Assembly: GCA_013399695.1 (NCBI GenBank)
Contig: VXAU01004938.1
Span: 2,067,394-2,131,393 of the forward strand
DNA: 64,000 nt
Reading direction: 5' to 3'
From: Formicarius rufipectus
Taxonomy: Eukaryota > Chordata > Aves > Passeriformes > Formicariidae
Positions 49,485 through 61,208 of this stretch are shown here, piece by piece. How positions within the stretch are numbered: the first letter of the stretch is position 1; every line of letters starts with the position of its first letter. Under the pieces are notes generated by a model. The model made no database searches. It was given only the letters and a program-made list of their open reading frames with translations, and was not told the DNA's origin. The translations under genes were made by a program, and so were the position numbers.

Positions 49485-49546
49485 GAATTTCAAATGAAAT
49501 TTGAAAATTTGAAAGTGAATTTGAAATTTGAAAGTGAATTTCAAAT
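49485..49546. repeat. AT-rich tandem plus palindromic micro-repeat
   Basis: Two tandem copies of ATTTGAAAGTGAATTTSAAA preceded by a partial inverted copy (GAATTTCAAATGAAATTTG). The unit is itself near-palindromic, so the stretch can form hairpins. It lies about 100 bases before the acceptor of exon 49649. Confidence 0.85.
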
Positions 49547-49648
49547 CTGGCAACACTTACAACCTAACTTACCTTATTGTCATTAAGATTATCAGATGGT
49601 GAGTAGTTTCTCTGAAGTTTTTCTTGCTCTTACGTATTTTTACTACAG

Positions 49649-49744
49649 GTTTTTGGTGCACTAGCATCTGAACCATTTAAAGTCAGTGATGGCTTTTATG
49701 GCACTGGGGAGACATTTATGTTCACATTTTCTCCAGACTTTGAG
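49649..49744 (+). CDS. OXR1: OXR1 coding exon, TLDc domain centre (visible residues 601-632)
   Basis: Acceptor TACTACAG, donor GAG|GTAAGT, 32 codons in phase 0: VFGALASEPFKVSDGFYGTG then ETFMFTFSPDFE. The motifs FGA, SEPxKxSDGFYGTGETF and TFSPxFE are the central TLDc beta strands. Identical in length to human. Confidence 0.98.
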
Positions 49745-50346
49745 GTAAGTAGTCATAATTTTGTATGCTCTTGCTTCCCCTTCACCCTTCATATGCATTA
49801 TCCTAAAATAGTTAATGAATAATCTAACAGTCAATCTGAAAAATACTATGGGTTGGCGAAAAGTAGTTGTCATACTGGTTTGTCCATAAGTAAATTTGTA
49901 GTGTTTGCATAGTGAAAACGTAACCTGACTCTTTCATTGTACTGGAGATTTTTCTACTACTGTAAATTCTTCCAGGTGTTTGTCTGAAAATTAACAAACT
50001 ATGTCCTTTTAAGGGCATATAATCTAACCTAAACATATTTTCTTTGGTTTTTTCATTGTGTAGAAGTTTCAGTGCTCAAAGAAGACCTGTTAGTATAAAA
50101 CCCAAGAGAATTTTTATCTGCAAATATCTGTTCCCTGAATTTTCTGTGTAAGCTTGGTAACTTCATTAAACTGGCCCCTAGGCACCCAGACTCTGACTTT
50201 CCTGATATATGGTTTCTTTTCCATCCAAACAAAAAGTTCAGATATTTTTACTTGCTAGTTTTGGTTTGGTTTTTTGGGGGGTTTCTTTGTTTGGGTTTTT
50301 TTTGTGTGTGTGTGTTTTTTGTGTTTGCTTTGTTTTTTTTCCTTAG
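49745..50346 (+). other. OXR1: short OXR1 intron ending in a T/G tract
   Basis: 602 bp. From about 50262 to 50341 it is nearly all T and G (GGTTTTTTGGGGGG, then TTTGTGTGTGTGTG) and then CCTTAG. This tract is the polypyrimidine region of the acceptor, an unusually G-interrupted one. Confidence 0.9.
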
Positions 50347-50420
50347 GTGTTCAAATGGACAGGCGACAACATGTTTTTCATTAAAGGAGACATGGACTCC
50401 CTTGCTTTTGGTGGAGGAGG
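50347..50420 (+). CDS. OXR1: OXR1 coding exon, TLDc domain (visible residues 633-657)
   Basis: Acceptor TTCCTTAG, donor GAGG|GTAAGT, 74 nt. It encodes VFKWTGDNMFFIKGDMDSLA and FGGG, plus a split glycine. FKWTGDN and the GGGGG loop are invariant in OXR1/NCOA7 TLDc domains. Confidence 0.98.
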
Positions 50421-51156
50421 GTAAGTTATAGTTTGAGTCTGTTAAAAGTGTTTGTCTGCACTCCTTTGAGGAGAAAAATTGGAACTGATCTCAGGACTCA
50501 ACCGTTACCAGCCAAGAAAGCTTTAGTTTGTCAGGTGTTTACCTTCCAATGCTGAAGAAACTTTAACAGGAAGTTTGCTTTAAGCAGAGTATGGCATAAA
50601 GTTTCAACCCTGCAAGGTTATGGTGCCTTCCATGCTTGACCTGTGTGTATGCCTTGCTGTATTCAGAATGATATTATGATTCTGAAAGTATGTAAATGTG
50701 AAAATTACATGTAACTAGAAAAGGCCTGAATTGACACTGAACTGCCCTAGTATATGGCAAAAAATTTTACACTGTCTCACCCCGTTTCTGCCCGCCCCCC
50801 TTGCCCCGCGAACGTGCGTAAGCTTCTGAGATGCTTCCCTTATTAATCAGCAATCTCTTTATATATGAGTAGTATTCTGTCATCTTGATAAAAATTGAAG
50901 AGTCTGAAAATCAAGGAATCCTAGTTAACTTTTTATTTTAGAATATCTGTAAAAGGATATTCCCAAATAAGTAATAAATAGTGAAAAAATAAATCAGATA
51001 TTTGGATCTACAAATTTATCGACAGCAATGAGGTACTTGTGTTAAAAATATATTCTTTAATGCCTTCTCATTCCCGAATTTTGAATGAAAAATACATTGA
51101 TAGGTTTAATGCTCACTCCCTTAGTCTTTTGCTTTACTTCATTGTCTGTCTTGCAG
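50421..51156 (+). other. OXR1: OXR1 last intron
   Basis: 736 bp of AT-rich sequence with one CpG-containing C-rich patch near 50780-50815. No gene or recognisable repeat seen. Confidence 0.9.
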
Positions 51157-51292
51157 AGGAGAGTTTGCTCTTTGGCTCGATGGTGATCTCTACCATGGAA
51201 GAAGTCATTCATGTAAAACATTTGGGAATCACACACTTTCTAAGCGAGAAGACTTCATTATTCAAGACATAGAAATATGGGCTTTTGAATGA
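51157..51292 (+). CDS. OXR1: OXR1 terminal coding exon, TLDc C-terminus and stop (visible residues 657-701)
   Basis: Acceptor GTCTTGCAG. 136 nt including TGA at 51290-51292. It encodes GEFALWLDGDLYHGRSHSCK, TFGNHTLSKREDFIIQDIEI, WAFE. The FALWLDxDLYHGRSxSCxTF block and the terminal IQDIEIWAFE are diagnostic of the TLDc C-terminus. The length matches mammalian OXR1 with no extension or truncation. Confidence 0.98.
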
Positions 51293-53165
51293 GTATTTAA
51301 CTATTTCTACAGGTTATTGTCCCAAACCTGATATGAATCTGTGCAGCTTAAAAATCCCTAGGAGCAATATAATACATTTTACTTCTCTGACTTTTTTTTC
51401 CCAAAGCTCTCACTGTGGCCATTAGTTATTATTTTTAAACAGCAGGCTTTTTTCATGCTCTCACATCTGTAACATACTGTCATACTTTTTCTAAACTGTA
51501 GACACTTTTAAAAAATAATGACCATGCAAGCTAAAAATTAACATTAGTTACTTTGAACCTAGCAGTCTATAAAATTCATATCCATATTAGAGTTGCCTCC
51601 CAGGTTTCCCACACACACCTTTCTTCATTCCTGCTAGGGGGCTGCTTCATTGAATATAGGTTATTATTTTTGTATTGAAATTGTCTATGAATGAAGTTGC
51701 CCTCTGTGAACCTCTAAGAAAGCTGCGTGTGGGTATTTGACTGCAGCAAGGTTAGTCCAGACCAGTGATGGTTTATCCATGTGGTGCCACAAATGGATGA
51801 GAAGCTGAGCATTCCTATTTAATACATCCTTACACAAGTTAGAAGATAACCAAAATGAACAGTGCCACTCATCTTATTTGTTCATCTTTAGAAACAAGTC
51901 AGTTAATGTGTTCTAGCTGCATGCTGATGGCATTTAAAGAGTGTTTTGCACATGCTGTTAATGATCTGCAGGTTTGGGACAAATACTGACAATACTAAGC
52001 TACATGGCAAGGACTTATAAAACAGCAAGAGAATGTAAGAATATGATAGTTCCACAAAATTAAAAGGCTAAAGCAGGAAAAACTCAGTGAATAATTTGTA
52101 GCTATAGTAGGGCATTAAAAGTACAGAAACAGATGCATCTTTCTTCAACATAAAGTGTCAGATATATACTGTTATCCTGTTGTAGCCGTGTAGCACATCA
52201 GCTCCAAGAATATAGCTTATTTCTGTCCAAAGAAAAAAATACTTGTGATGTTTTTGAGTGGGTCTATGTTGTAAATTTACAATTAGCACCAGCTCTGATT
52301 AAAATGACAATGTATTATAGGTAGACAATATTGTAATTCAGTAGACTCGTGGAATATGCAAACTTACTGTCATGTGACCTCAAAAATAAATAAAATGACA
52401 GGCTAGAATACAGTTCCAGTAGCTCTTGTCCACTTTTGTAGGAAAATTAATAAGCCAATGTGGCAATAACAGCTCAACAAAACTGTTTGTTTCAAAGCTT
52501 TTATTCTATGTTCTGCAAAAAAAAAAAAAAAAAGTAACAAAAAAATTGCTGTTAAGTGTGACAGTGACTGACTTTGTGCTGAAATTTCAGCTACTTCAGA
52601 TGAACATTGTATATTATCTTGTAAATTAATGTTTAAAGTAGTTTTGTTATTATAGAAAAGTGTTGATTGACGGGTTGCTTATAGCACTTTAAATTATTCT
52701 AGAAATGGAATAAAAGCCAAATGAGTTGGCTTAAGTAGATGTAGTTGTATATTATTTCAAAATATTTACATCTCTGCAAAGTTAAAGAAAAACAACTTAT
52801 TTGAAGACAGCTTACTGCTATGGTAATGAGAAAGGGCAGATGTTTCATCTATAACATGCTAATGCTCAATATGAATAGACACACAGGGCTTTGTTTCCTG
52901 TCTCTATGTATAGCTCTTTATCCTTATTAGAACTTAGTACAATGTGTAGAGTAAATGTTTACAAAATAAGGAACTGTAAATAAATTGAAATGGCTTTTCT
53001 CCCCTTTGGTCTTCCACAGCAGTATTATTGTCTTTGTGGAGTTATGACTGATTATTACAACAACAAAAAAAAATCCTGTAATGGGTTTTAACTACTATAA
53101 GCTCAAAGTGATGTATAGCAAATAAATCTAAATATATGTAAAAATAAACGTGAGTTGGAGTTTAT
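51293..53165 (+). other. OXR1: probable OXR1 3' UTR
   Basis: AT-rich, no coding potential. Candidate poly(A) signals AATAAA lie at 52385 and 52389 (overlapping), 52709, 52979, 53121 and 53143. The last pair is followed by a GT-rich stretch (GTGAGTTGGAG, GATGTTGGAG) like a cleavage downstream element, so I place the main 3' end near 53165. Alternative shorter ends are likely. Confidence 0.55.
53143..53148 (+). terminator. OXR1: likely distal poly(A) signal of OXR1
   Basis: AATAAA, 22 bases after another AATAAA at 53121 and followed by GT-rich sequence from 53150. The strongest of several candidates by context. Confidence 0.5.
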
Positions 53166-55109
53166 TTAGATGTTGGAGTTTACTTAGAAGCACAGATGCA
53201 TTTTTTTGCTGTTCATTTAATAACTGAACTTATAGGATGCCTCTGCTTTCCTTTTTGGGATTTTTGGATTTTTAAAGCCTAGTGGGAAGTGATGAGAGTG
53301 AAAGACACTCTCTTGAGCCGTTCGTAAGAAGGAGGGGGGAAAAAATGTCTCAGACCATCCATGCTGTCAAAACCCATTAATTCAGGTGCTTAGTCAATCC
53401 TAAGCTTATATTCCAAATAAAGCCTATTTTAGATTTTCTTAAAGTATGGTGTGAAGAATTTTTTTTAAGAATTGTACTTTGAAGAATTAAATGAATGCAC
53501 AGAAAAATCTTCAGGGGCGTAATGTCTCCAAGTACTGGACTATTCTGGGAAAGACACATGGAAAGAAAAAAAGTGGAAACCAAGGGTAGTGTTATAGTAA
53601 GCAGTACAGCAGTCATGCTTGTAAAATACTGAGTTAGTTAAGGAATAGAATGACACTCAACTTACAGCATAAATGTCTGTGGCAGCCCTTAGTGATGTGA
53701 CTAGCTGTGTAAAGGATCTATAGCAAGAAATGCACGTCTCCTAATGAAGGACCATGAATTTTATTAGCCAGAGGTGTGTAGTTAACTTCTGTATGACATA
53801 TATAAAAGATCATCTAGATTAGATGAGATCCAAGGCCCTGTCTTGATGTACCTCCTGCCTTTAATTCAATATGAATTTCCTGGGATGTTTTGCTTCTGTG
53901 GTTGTAAAGACTTGAGGTTGGACATGCTGAAGGCTTATGAAATTCATTTTCAGGAGTTCAGTGCCAGAAGACCATGTCTCAGCATACAGTACTTGGATGG
54001 ATTCATAGAGTAACTTGATGTTTTGTTTGGGTACCTGAGTTTGTTGACATCTTTTGGCTCTAAATCCCATCTATGTTTGCTTACTGCTTTTGTGTAATCT
54101 GCAAAAGGACATGATTTATCACATATGGCTTATGCTTGCATCTTCCTACTTAGCATTAGAGTTTTGGGGGGTTTTTTTGTACAGGAATTAGCATATCTGC
54201 ATAAAATCCACTCTTTGAGGATGAGTAAAAGCACTGACTCCTTCAGCTTCAAACAGAAAAATAATAATGTATTCTTCATTCAGCATGTGAATCTTAAATC
54301 TCACTTTCATGTCCTGCCTTTGTAAATGAGCAGATGTTATCAGGGTACTTTGTTGTCATAGAAGTAAGGAGTTCAGTTAAAGAAACAAACCTCTACTTCC
54401 TCGCCTTGAGGGTACAGGTTACTTCAATGAAATGGAGCTGCACTGTGGTACTGGAGCAGAGTGAGGGAGAGTCTAGCTGAGTGAATGGTGTACCCTTGGA
54501 GTAGTAAGTGCAAATCAAAGTGGTCCTGCAGGCTGTCTCACTGCAAAATTGCCAATGCCAGCTCTGCTTTCTGCTGTTCTGCTTATCTGACAAGCTTTTT
54601 AATCCTTTTTGGTTTTCTGTTGTGGTTACAGTTAGTAGTACACATGCTATTGAATACTAAAGTATTTTCAGTGTGCCCTATGATGTCAAAGTGGCTTTGA
54701 GATATGGGGTATAGTATAATATATACACAGCAGCTGAACTGACTGGGGGAACAGAGCCTGCCAGTATTTGTTCTGTGATCAGTGATGATTGAGCACATCA
54801 CCACAAATGTTATACTCTCCACAGCAACTCATTTTAATAGTCCTTCCCTGTTTTAAAACTGATCTATGATACTGAACCCAGGCTGTACAGAAACATTTTT
54901 AAAGAAAGAATTATTGCTGTGGAGTACAGAGTTGATTTCTACTGGATGGGATACCCATTCATGCACTTCAATCCACTGCAGTAACTTGAATAAATACAAA
55001 GTCTGAAAGTCAAATTTATTTCTTCTGAGACAAATTCCATACTGTTGCTTAAGTATGAAAGCTGCATTCAGAATACGAAAAATGTACTTCAGTTTCTGCA
55101 AAAGAGGAG

Positions 55110-55760
55110 ATGAGTTTTTCAGTACCAAGGAAGTTGCGCTCCTAGTAAACTACTCAACCCTTGCAAAAGAACACTCAGCTCAGACAGAAAAGTGTCTGAA
55201 CATGAGCTAGCAGTGTGCCCAGGTGGCCGAGAAGGCCAATGACATCCTGGCTTGTAGTAGAAACAGTGTGACCAGCAGGACCAGGACAGTGATTGTCCCC
55301 CTGTACTCGGCACAGCTGAGACCACACCTTGAATCCTGTGTTCATTTTGTGAGCGCCTCACTACAAGAAGGACATTGAGGTGCTGGACTCTGTCCAGAGA
55401 AGGGCAGCGGAGCTGAGGAAGAATCTGGAGCACAAGTCTTACGAGGAGCAGCTGGGACTGTTTAGCCTGGAAAAAAGGAGCCTCGAAGAGACCTTCTCAC
55501 TCTCTACAGCTACCTGAAAGGATGTTGTAGTGAGGTGGGGTTCAGTCTCTTCAGTAACAAGCAGTGGCACAAGGGGACATGGCCTCAAGTTGCACCAGTG
55601 AGGTTTTGATTGGACATTTGGAAAAATTTATTCACAGAATAATTGCCAAGTAGGCTCCCCATAGAAGTGGTCAAGTCACCATCCCTCAAGGCATTTAAAA
55701 CTTATGTGGAATTGGCACTTAGGGACATGTTTTTTCTGGTATTCAGTGTTCCTGTAGCCA
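55110..55760 (+). mobile_element. CR1 LINE fragment (sense)
   Basis: CR1 blocks in order: GAGAAGGCCAATGACATCCT, GACCAGCAGGACCAGGACAG, GGACTCTGTCCAGAGAAGGG, GACTGTTTAGCCTGGAAAAA, AGGGGACATGGCCTCAAGTT and CCATCCCTCAAGGCATTTAA. 5'-truncated and lacking a clear 3' tail. Confidence 0.88.
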
Positions 55761-56359
55761 AATGAAATGTTGAAATTCAGGGACTGCCACTAGTCTGTTT
55801 TGTTGCTGAATGTGTTTGAAAGAAAATTACAGACTTTCAGTTCTCTCTTGATGTTCCATAAAGGAGAAAAGGGGAAGGTTCCCCATCTCTTCTGTCACTG
55901 AACTACATACAGTTGAGCTGAGAAGTTTGCTGTGCCATTTAGTCTGGCCTTGCCTCTCTTGCCCCCAGTACTAGTTGGAGGCATTATGTGGAACTGTTGA
56001 AGCATTGTCTTGGCCACAGTGACTTCTGGTAGAGGACCATGCAGAAAAATTAAATGCCAATAATCAGTTCCTTGCAAATGTTTAAGTGGATGGCTTTTCT
56101 GAATTTCAGTATTAACTTAGGTGCAGATGTACCTAAATTTCAGATATTAAGACCAGATCAGGAGCAATTGTTGGCTCTAAAGTAAATGCTTAACCTGCCT
56201 GAATGAACCTGGAGGAAGATGGTTGTGTTTGAGAATGACGGCAATTTATTCCATCCATAGTAGGTGTCTGCCTCGCTGCACTATAAGGAGCAAGAGCAGT
56301 AAAATACCAACACTGAATCTGCTGGTGATCCAGTCAACCCAGCCTTTCTTGTCAGTATG

Positions 56360-57080
56360 TGTGACATCCCACCCTTACAGGGAAGGGAGCACCCAAGATT
56401 CACAGACTCTCATAGTCAAAAGGAACAACAAAAGACAGAGAATTTGCAAAAACTCACTAAGTTTTGTGAGTAAGTTGCATACATGGCTTGGAAATTGATC
56501 TGTTAGTCCCTGGCCTACTATATAAGCACATGGAAGTCAGTTTTGCATAAAGGGTAAGATAAAGAGAGAAGGAAAGAAAGAAAAAAGAGATCACTGGTCC
56601 TGGTTCCAGCGTTGGTCCAGCCCATGGGATGTCCTGGGGTGTGCATCTGTACTTGTTGGGAATACTTCTGTACAGATAGGTTTTCCCTGCACTAAAGACA
56701 GGTGACTTGCTTTATATGCAAATTGGTTACTGTGTACAGTCTGTTCTTTCAGATGTGGGGAATTTTCTTTCTTTCTAGAAGTGGGTCCGAGAGCTTGGAG
56801 GGTCTTTGGTGGTCTTGATCCCCCCTACAGTCTGTGTCCTATTCTGAGCCTCATTCCTGCCCATGCACTACACTGTGTTGTGCTTATCTTCAGGAACTAG
56901 AACTATGATGTTTACCCAGGAAAAGTGCTGTCATACATCCACATGGTCCCCTTCTCCAGCCACATCTTGTTCTTTTCCATTGGCGTGTTATTACCAACAA
57001 TCCTTGTTTGGCTCCATGGATACTCAGCTTTCAGTGTTTAAGACATACACATTAGCCCCTTCTGGGATTCTACCCTAGGC
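56360..57080 (-). mobile_element. possible LTR-like repeat (antisense), low confidence
   Basis: A purine-rich + strand block (AAAGAGAGAAGGAAAGAAAG, near 56560) followed by TC/CCAGC-rich sequence (GGTTCCAGCGTTGGTCCAGC) resembles the arrangement at 33590-33700 and known avian ERVL-type LTRs. No ends or target duplication found. Confidence 0.3.
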
Positions 57081-58240
57081 ATGCAACAAGGCAGAGATGG
57101 TTCTCATGTGAATGAAGATTGTTGGCAACAATTTTTACCTTTCTTTCAGGTAATGATTCCTTCATTAGAGGCAACACTCAGTAAACAGATGAAATAGAAG
57201 AGGCCCTCTATACATCCATGTTCCTATCAAACAGGTGGGAAGAAATGGAAAAAATGTCAGAGTAAATTAAGTTTCTACAATCTACTTCATTGGCTCAAGA
57301 TCTAAGCCAGGAAGGCTTTTTTATTCCTACTTCAGCAGTGTGTGCCCAGTTGTACTCCAGTAGTTTTCCTTCAGGTGAGTGGTAGGTGGCATAGACTTTC
57401 ACATAGATCAGTGCACAAGTTCTTATTCTATACTGTAAATGTGCATAATATTGAAAGGCACCACTTACTGGTTTGGTACAGTTTGAGTGTTTCAGTACAA
57501 AAATACCTCACGCCTAATGTGTTGAGTGGATGAATGAAAGCAGATGTGTATATTCCTCATACAGTGACAAGGTGCTCTCTGAATTTAACTCACACATGAA
57601 CATAACACTGGAAGACCAGGGGTGAGCTGTACCTCTGCTATATTTTCCTGTGATAAGATGAGAATTCTCAGAAGCAGCAATATGTGAATCACTTAACAGT
57701 TAAGTGCCTTTTGTGTGTGTTCTCTGTAGAGATATTTTATACAAGAGTTGTTTCCATATACCCTGAAATCTCTTTCTGGAGCTTTGGACAGAGAAACCTT
57801 TACAGGGAAATGTTTTAAGAACCTGTGAAGAAGAATACACCTATATTTTGGAACAACTGATAGTTTACTTTGCAGAATATACACATTTATTTTCAAGTAT
57901 GTGGTACAATAACCAAGAAATAATTAAGGAATTTATTTATGGGTCTTGTACTCTTATAACAACAAAATTTCGTCAAGGCAGCTGGAAAGGTCATTATGTA
58001 AAGATGTAAAGAATAAGTTAATAATATGCAGATGAAAATTATGATATGTAAGTACTACACTTAGAGGTCAGTGTTGTAGAACAACTTGTGTAGTCTGCGA
58101 GATCTCAAAATATTGTTAAATAAGTTCCACTGAATCCATCTTATAATTCTTCCTTGCTTAGAGTCACAACATATAACTATGCCTAAAATATTAATGATTT
58201 ACACAGCCTTAAAATCGACATAGTAGTCAGTTCTTGTATC

Positions 58241-59644
58241 ACTAATTTATAAAATATTTATTTGTGCATTGGAGCATCAAACTGGACTGCTGTAGTCAGC
58301 AATATTTGGTTTATCAGAGAGACAAGATGTTCATACTCCTTTTCTTCTAAGACAGTATTATCTTTTCAGTGTCAAAGAATCTTATGAGGGAAAACCCATG
58401 TATTTTTCATTATGCAAAGTGCCCAAGCATCTATCTCTGAAACAAATGCTTGTCATGTGAAGCACACACATTTTCACCAGGACAGCTGTTTTTACAGTAG
58501 TAGAGAAACAGGAATCTCTCTAATCCAGTAATCATCAGAGACCTTATAGAGGTCTCAGATTTGTGAATAATGCAAACAATTTTAAGACCTAGAAGTTTTA
58601 GTTCATTAGCATTTACTCCTCTTCAGCACCACCTGGACTGAAATATATTATTTCAGTGACATTGGAACAACAAATTCTATAAAATTAGGTCAGTATTGTA
58701 ATTGTAATACAAAACAATATTTCCCTTAATGTTATGACCACTTTATTTTCTCACAGAGGTACATTTCAATGGAAAGTGGTTTTAGTCGCATTTTTGCTAT
58801 ACACAAAAGTTCAAGTACCTGATTGGTTTTTATGTTTTACATATTTTTTCCTATATTTATAAAACTGTATCAACATAGAGAATGAGATGATACATTGGAC
58901 AATGTTGCATAGAAAGCATTTTCTAAACTGCTATCTAGTCAAAACTTTTTTATTCATTACATTCCAACATCCATAACTCTAAATATGAAACCGCCTAATA
59001 AATTAATTGTATAAATACAATAAATATATAAAACCCCCTTTATAAAAAGAAAGATTTTGTATATGATATGTAAGAGAAAGGTGTGTCAATGGTTGCCACA
59101 AGATAATACTGCAGTGGTAATTGCATATCTTGCTTGTAAAGAAATTAGATGTGATACTGAAATAAAATAATTTTCCATTCATTTAAATAAATTAATTAGG
59201 AAATATATGTACAAGATCACAAATCAAAAACTTGGCCTGAGCTTGTATTGTCATTCAACTTCTGATCTGCCATGTTTCATATTCCTGATGTCCCAGTATA
59301 AATGATTGGGAAAATCTTGAATGTAAGAAGTAGAAATTGGAATTAATTTTTGTCTATTTATATTACTATGGCCTTTTATAATCAGACGTTTATATTCTAT
59401 ATAGACTTTCCTCTGTATTTTTCATGTAATAATCAACTTCAGTGTTCTGCAAGCCCTTCTGGTACAGAGTAAAATTCATTTGGATGCTTGGGTTACCATG
59501 CACTACTTATAAAATACATATTTAGAAAAATGCTCAATGTCTTTTCTTTGTGAGTGAACAGAAGGAAATTTGTATTCCAAATGTACAAATGCTAATAGCA
59601 AGGAAGAAGGGGAGAAAAGTTTTCCAAAAGATGTTCTGGTTTGC
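58241..59644 (-). other. ABRA: probable ABRA 3' UTR
   Basis: AT-rich region directly following the ABRA stop on the - strand. Candidate AATAAA signals on that strand are the complements of TTTATT at about 58743 and 58257. Which is used cannot be told from sequence. No repeats recognised, unlike the intergenic segment beside it. Confidence 0.45.
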
Positions 59645-60122
59645 TTATTTTAATAAAGTAATTATGACATTATCATCCCTTCCTTGCCATAACATTTCTC
59701 CCTCAAAGTCCACCAGGCCGTGTTTCCTGGCTCTCATCAGAATCCCAACAACCTTATCTGAAATACGAACGTATCTCTCGAAGAGTTCCCCAAAAGTAAC
59801 TTGGATCTTGCCATCGGGCCGTGGCTTAGCCATTGATTCGATGATGAAACACATGTCCCTGATCTCCCGATGGATATGGGCCTCGGCTCTCTTGGCTCTT
59901 TCAGCAGTTTTGGTTCCTTCCTTTGGATGGCCATATCCTTCATCCCCTTTCTGCAGACGCATGGACATGGCCAGCTCGTGGTCAAACTCCTCGCTGAAGG
60001 GATTTAGTTTCTGTGTTATGATGTGCTGGTCGGCCCATTCCTGCCACCTGTCCTTCAGGCTGTGGACGGCGCTGTGCTTCCTGCGGGAATTGGTGCGAGC
60101 GTCTTCGCTCAGCCTGCTTGCA
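59645..60122 (-). CDS. ABRA: ABRA (STARS) last coding exon, C-terminal actin-binding/Costars domain
   Basis: Reads on the - strand from acceptor TGTCTCCCAG to TAA (59647-59645): the last base of a split codon plus 158 codons and stop. Order: short variable region with a basic RTNSRRKH, then LKDRWQEWADQHIITQKLNP, FSEEFDHELAMSMRLQKGDE, GYGHPKEGTKTAERAKRAEA, and the Costars/winged-helix part ending GDLF-type FGELFERYVRISDKVVGI, LMRARKHGLVDFEGEMLWQG, RDDNVIITLLK. Known role: ABRA is a striated-muscle sarcomeric protein that binds actin and promotes Rho/MRTF-SRF signalling. The frame upstream of the acceptor is open for only a few codons and is not used. Exon 1 lies beyond 64000. Confidence 0.96.
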
Positions 60123-61140
60123 CTGGGAGACACAAGAAAGATGCTTGAGATTCTTATTTAATAGATCAAAGACTCTGTTCTGCTACTGATCTCTGCTGTT
60201 AACTGGGTTACTGTATTTTTCCGGATGAGATGGGAGCCACCAGGTGGCACGAGTTCACTACATCTAAGTCAGTTCATTCTTTCAGGGCTCTTGGTCCATG
60301 TTCAGTTTGCACTCAAATGTGAATTTGCTGACCACAGCTTTATTCCATCTACATTGCCACCCTCCATGCCCGATTTGAGCCCATTTTGAAAAACTTTTCC
60401 CCAGGATCCCTTAATTCTGTATAGGAGCAAAACAGTATGCTGTTGATTATCTGCACTTTCTCTACTTTTGGTCAGTCACACAGCTCCCCATTTCTGCATG
60501 CCTGGCTCAGCCTGGAATCTGCTGCCCTGAGGTTAGAGATGGCAATAGTTCTTAAGTGTGTGGTCTGAGTCCTTTAGTATTCTTGGCTGAAAAACAGAGG
60601 GTAGGGTCTAGAAAAATCTGTCCTCTATAATACATGTCAGTAATTAAAGCAACCATGACAAGCTAACAGAGTGCTGCCTATGCTTCTGTATTTGAACTAT
60701 AGTTCTGAACAAGTACTGAAGTCCAAAATTTACATTTCTGTGGGAAGAGTAAAAGCCCGAAAGAAACTTTTAAGGCTACTGAGATCTGTGTCAGGGTTAA
60801 AGTATGAGGAAAACCATTCAGAAGTTTTTTTTGGGTTTTTTTTTTGTGTGTATGTGTGTAGCAACATCATCTGGATGACTCCAGGCGACAAGTTGTTGAT
60901 ACTCTTTCCTCTAGTGGCCAATCTCACATGTTGTAGGGGAGTTACAGATAGTCTGAGCAAGTCTCTGTGCTGTGTACATCCTATCATTGTGTCTTTAAAG
61001 AGCTCAGCTAGGGATTGTGCTGTGGCTGTACCAAAGTAAGTTAGTTTTTAATATTTCTACTCCCCAAAAGGCTGCTCTGAAGCCCCCTCTGTAATTTCAG
61101 CTGAATATTGACAGTAACACCAGAGAATCAAAACACATTA

Positions 61141-61208
61141 AACAAAAAAACAAACAAACCCACAAACAAAACCCAAACCAAAACCACAAAAAACAAAACA
61201 AAACTAAA

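Larger units (their letters stand above)
44587..49648 (+). other. OXR1: OXR1 intron
   Basis: About 5.1 kb. It contains a weak CR1-like block near 46200-46350, a CpG/GC-rich foreign-looking island at 48110-48740, an antisense CR1 piece at 48860-49135, and the short inverted or tandem repeats at 48083-48109 and 49485-49546. Confidence 0.85.
3505..51292 (+). other. OXR1: OXR1 gene, 3' portion (11 coding exons of the long isoform)
   Basis: Eleven + strand exons (3505-3657, 8017-8201, 11492-12261, 16561-16729, 19640-19802, 38865-38945, 42226-42351, 44434-44586, 49649-49744, 50347-50420, 51157-51292) join in a single frame to 2106 nt, giving 701 codons plus TGA. All visible introns begin GT and end AG. 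The predicted protein follows vertebrate OXR1 from just before the GRAM/PH-like region to the terminal TLDc residues WAFE. Known family role: OXR1 protects against oxidative damage, and TLDc proteins (OXR1, NCOA7) bind the V-ATPase. The N-terminal LysM-containing exons are missing because they lie upstream of base 1. I found no frameshift or premature stop. The gene is convergent with ABRA. Confidence 0.97.
53166..58240. other. OXR1-ABRA intergenic region
   Basis: Tail-to-tail spacer between convergent genes. It contains a sense CR1 at 55110-55760 and an LTR-like stretch at about 56360-57080. The remainder is AT-rich with no conserved coding segment. The small open frames on both strands have no recognisable protein content. 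Confidence 0.7.

Noticed and set aside
53861..54070. 69-codon - strand frame in the intergenic region
   Set aside because: No recognisable domain, no conserved start or splice context.
55119..55433. 104-codon - strand frame
   Set aside because: Antisense of a sense CR1 fragment.
60123..60133. In-frame GTG start upstream of the ABRA exon
   Set aside because: It lies within the pyrimidine tract and acceptor of the last intron. ABRA begins in an upstream exon outside the window.
59550..60161. 203-codon open frame on the + strand
   Set aside because: Antisense of the ABRA exon. The - strand frame is the one matching a known protein and ending at a proper stop.
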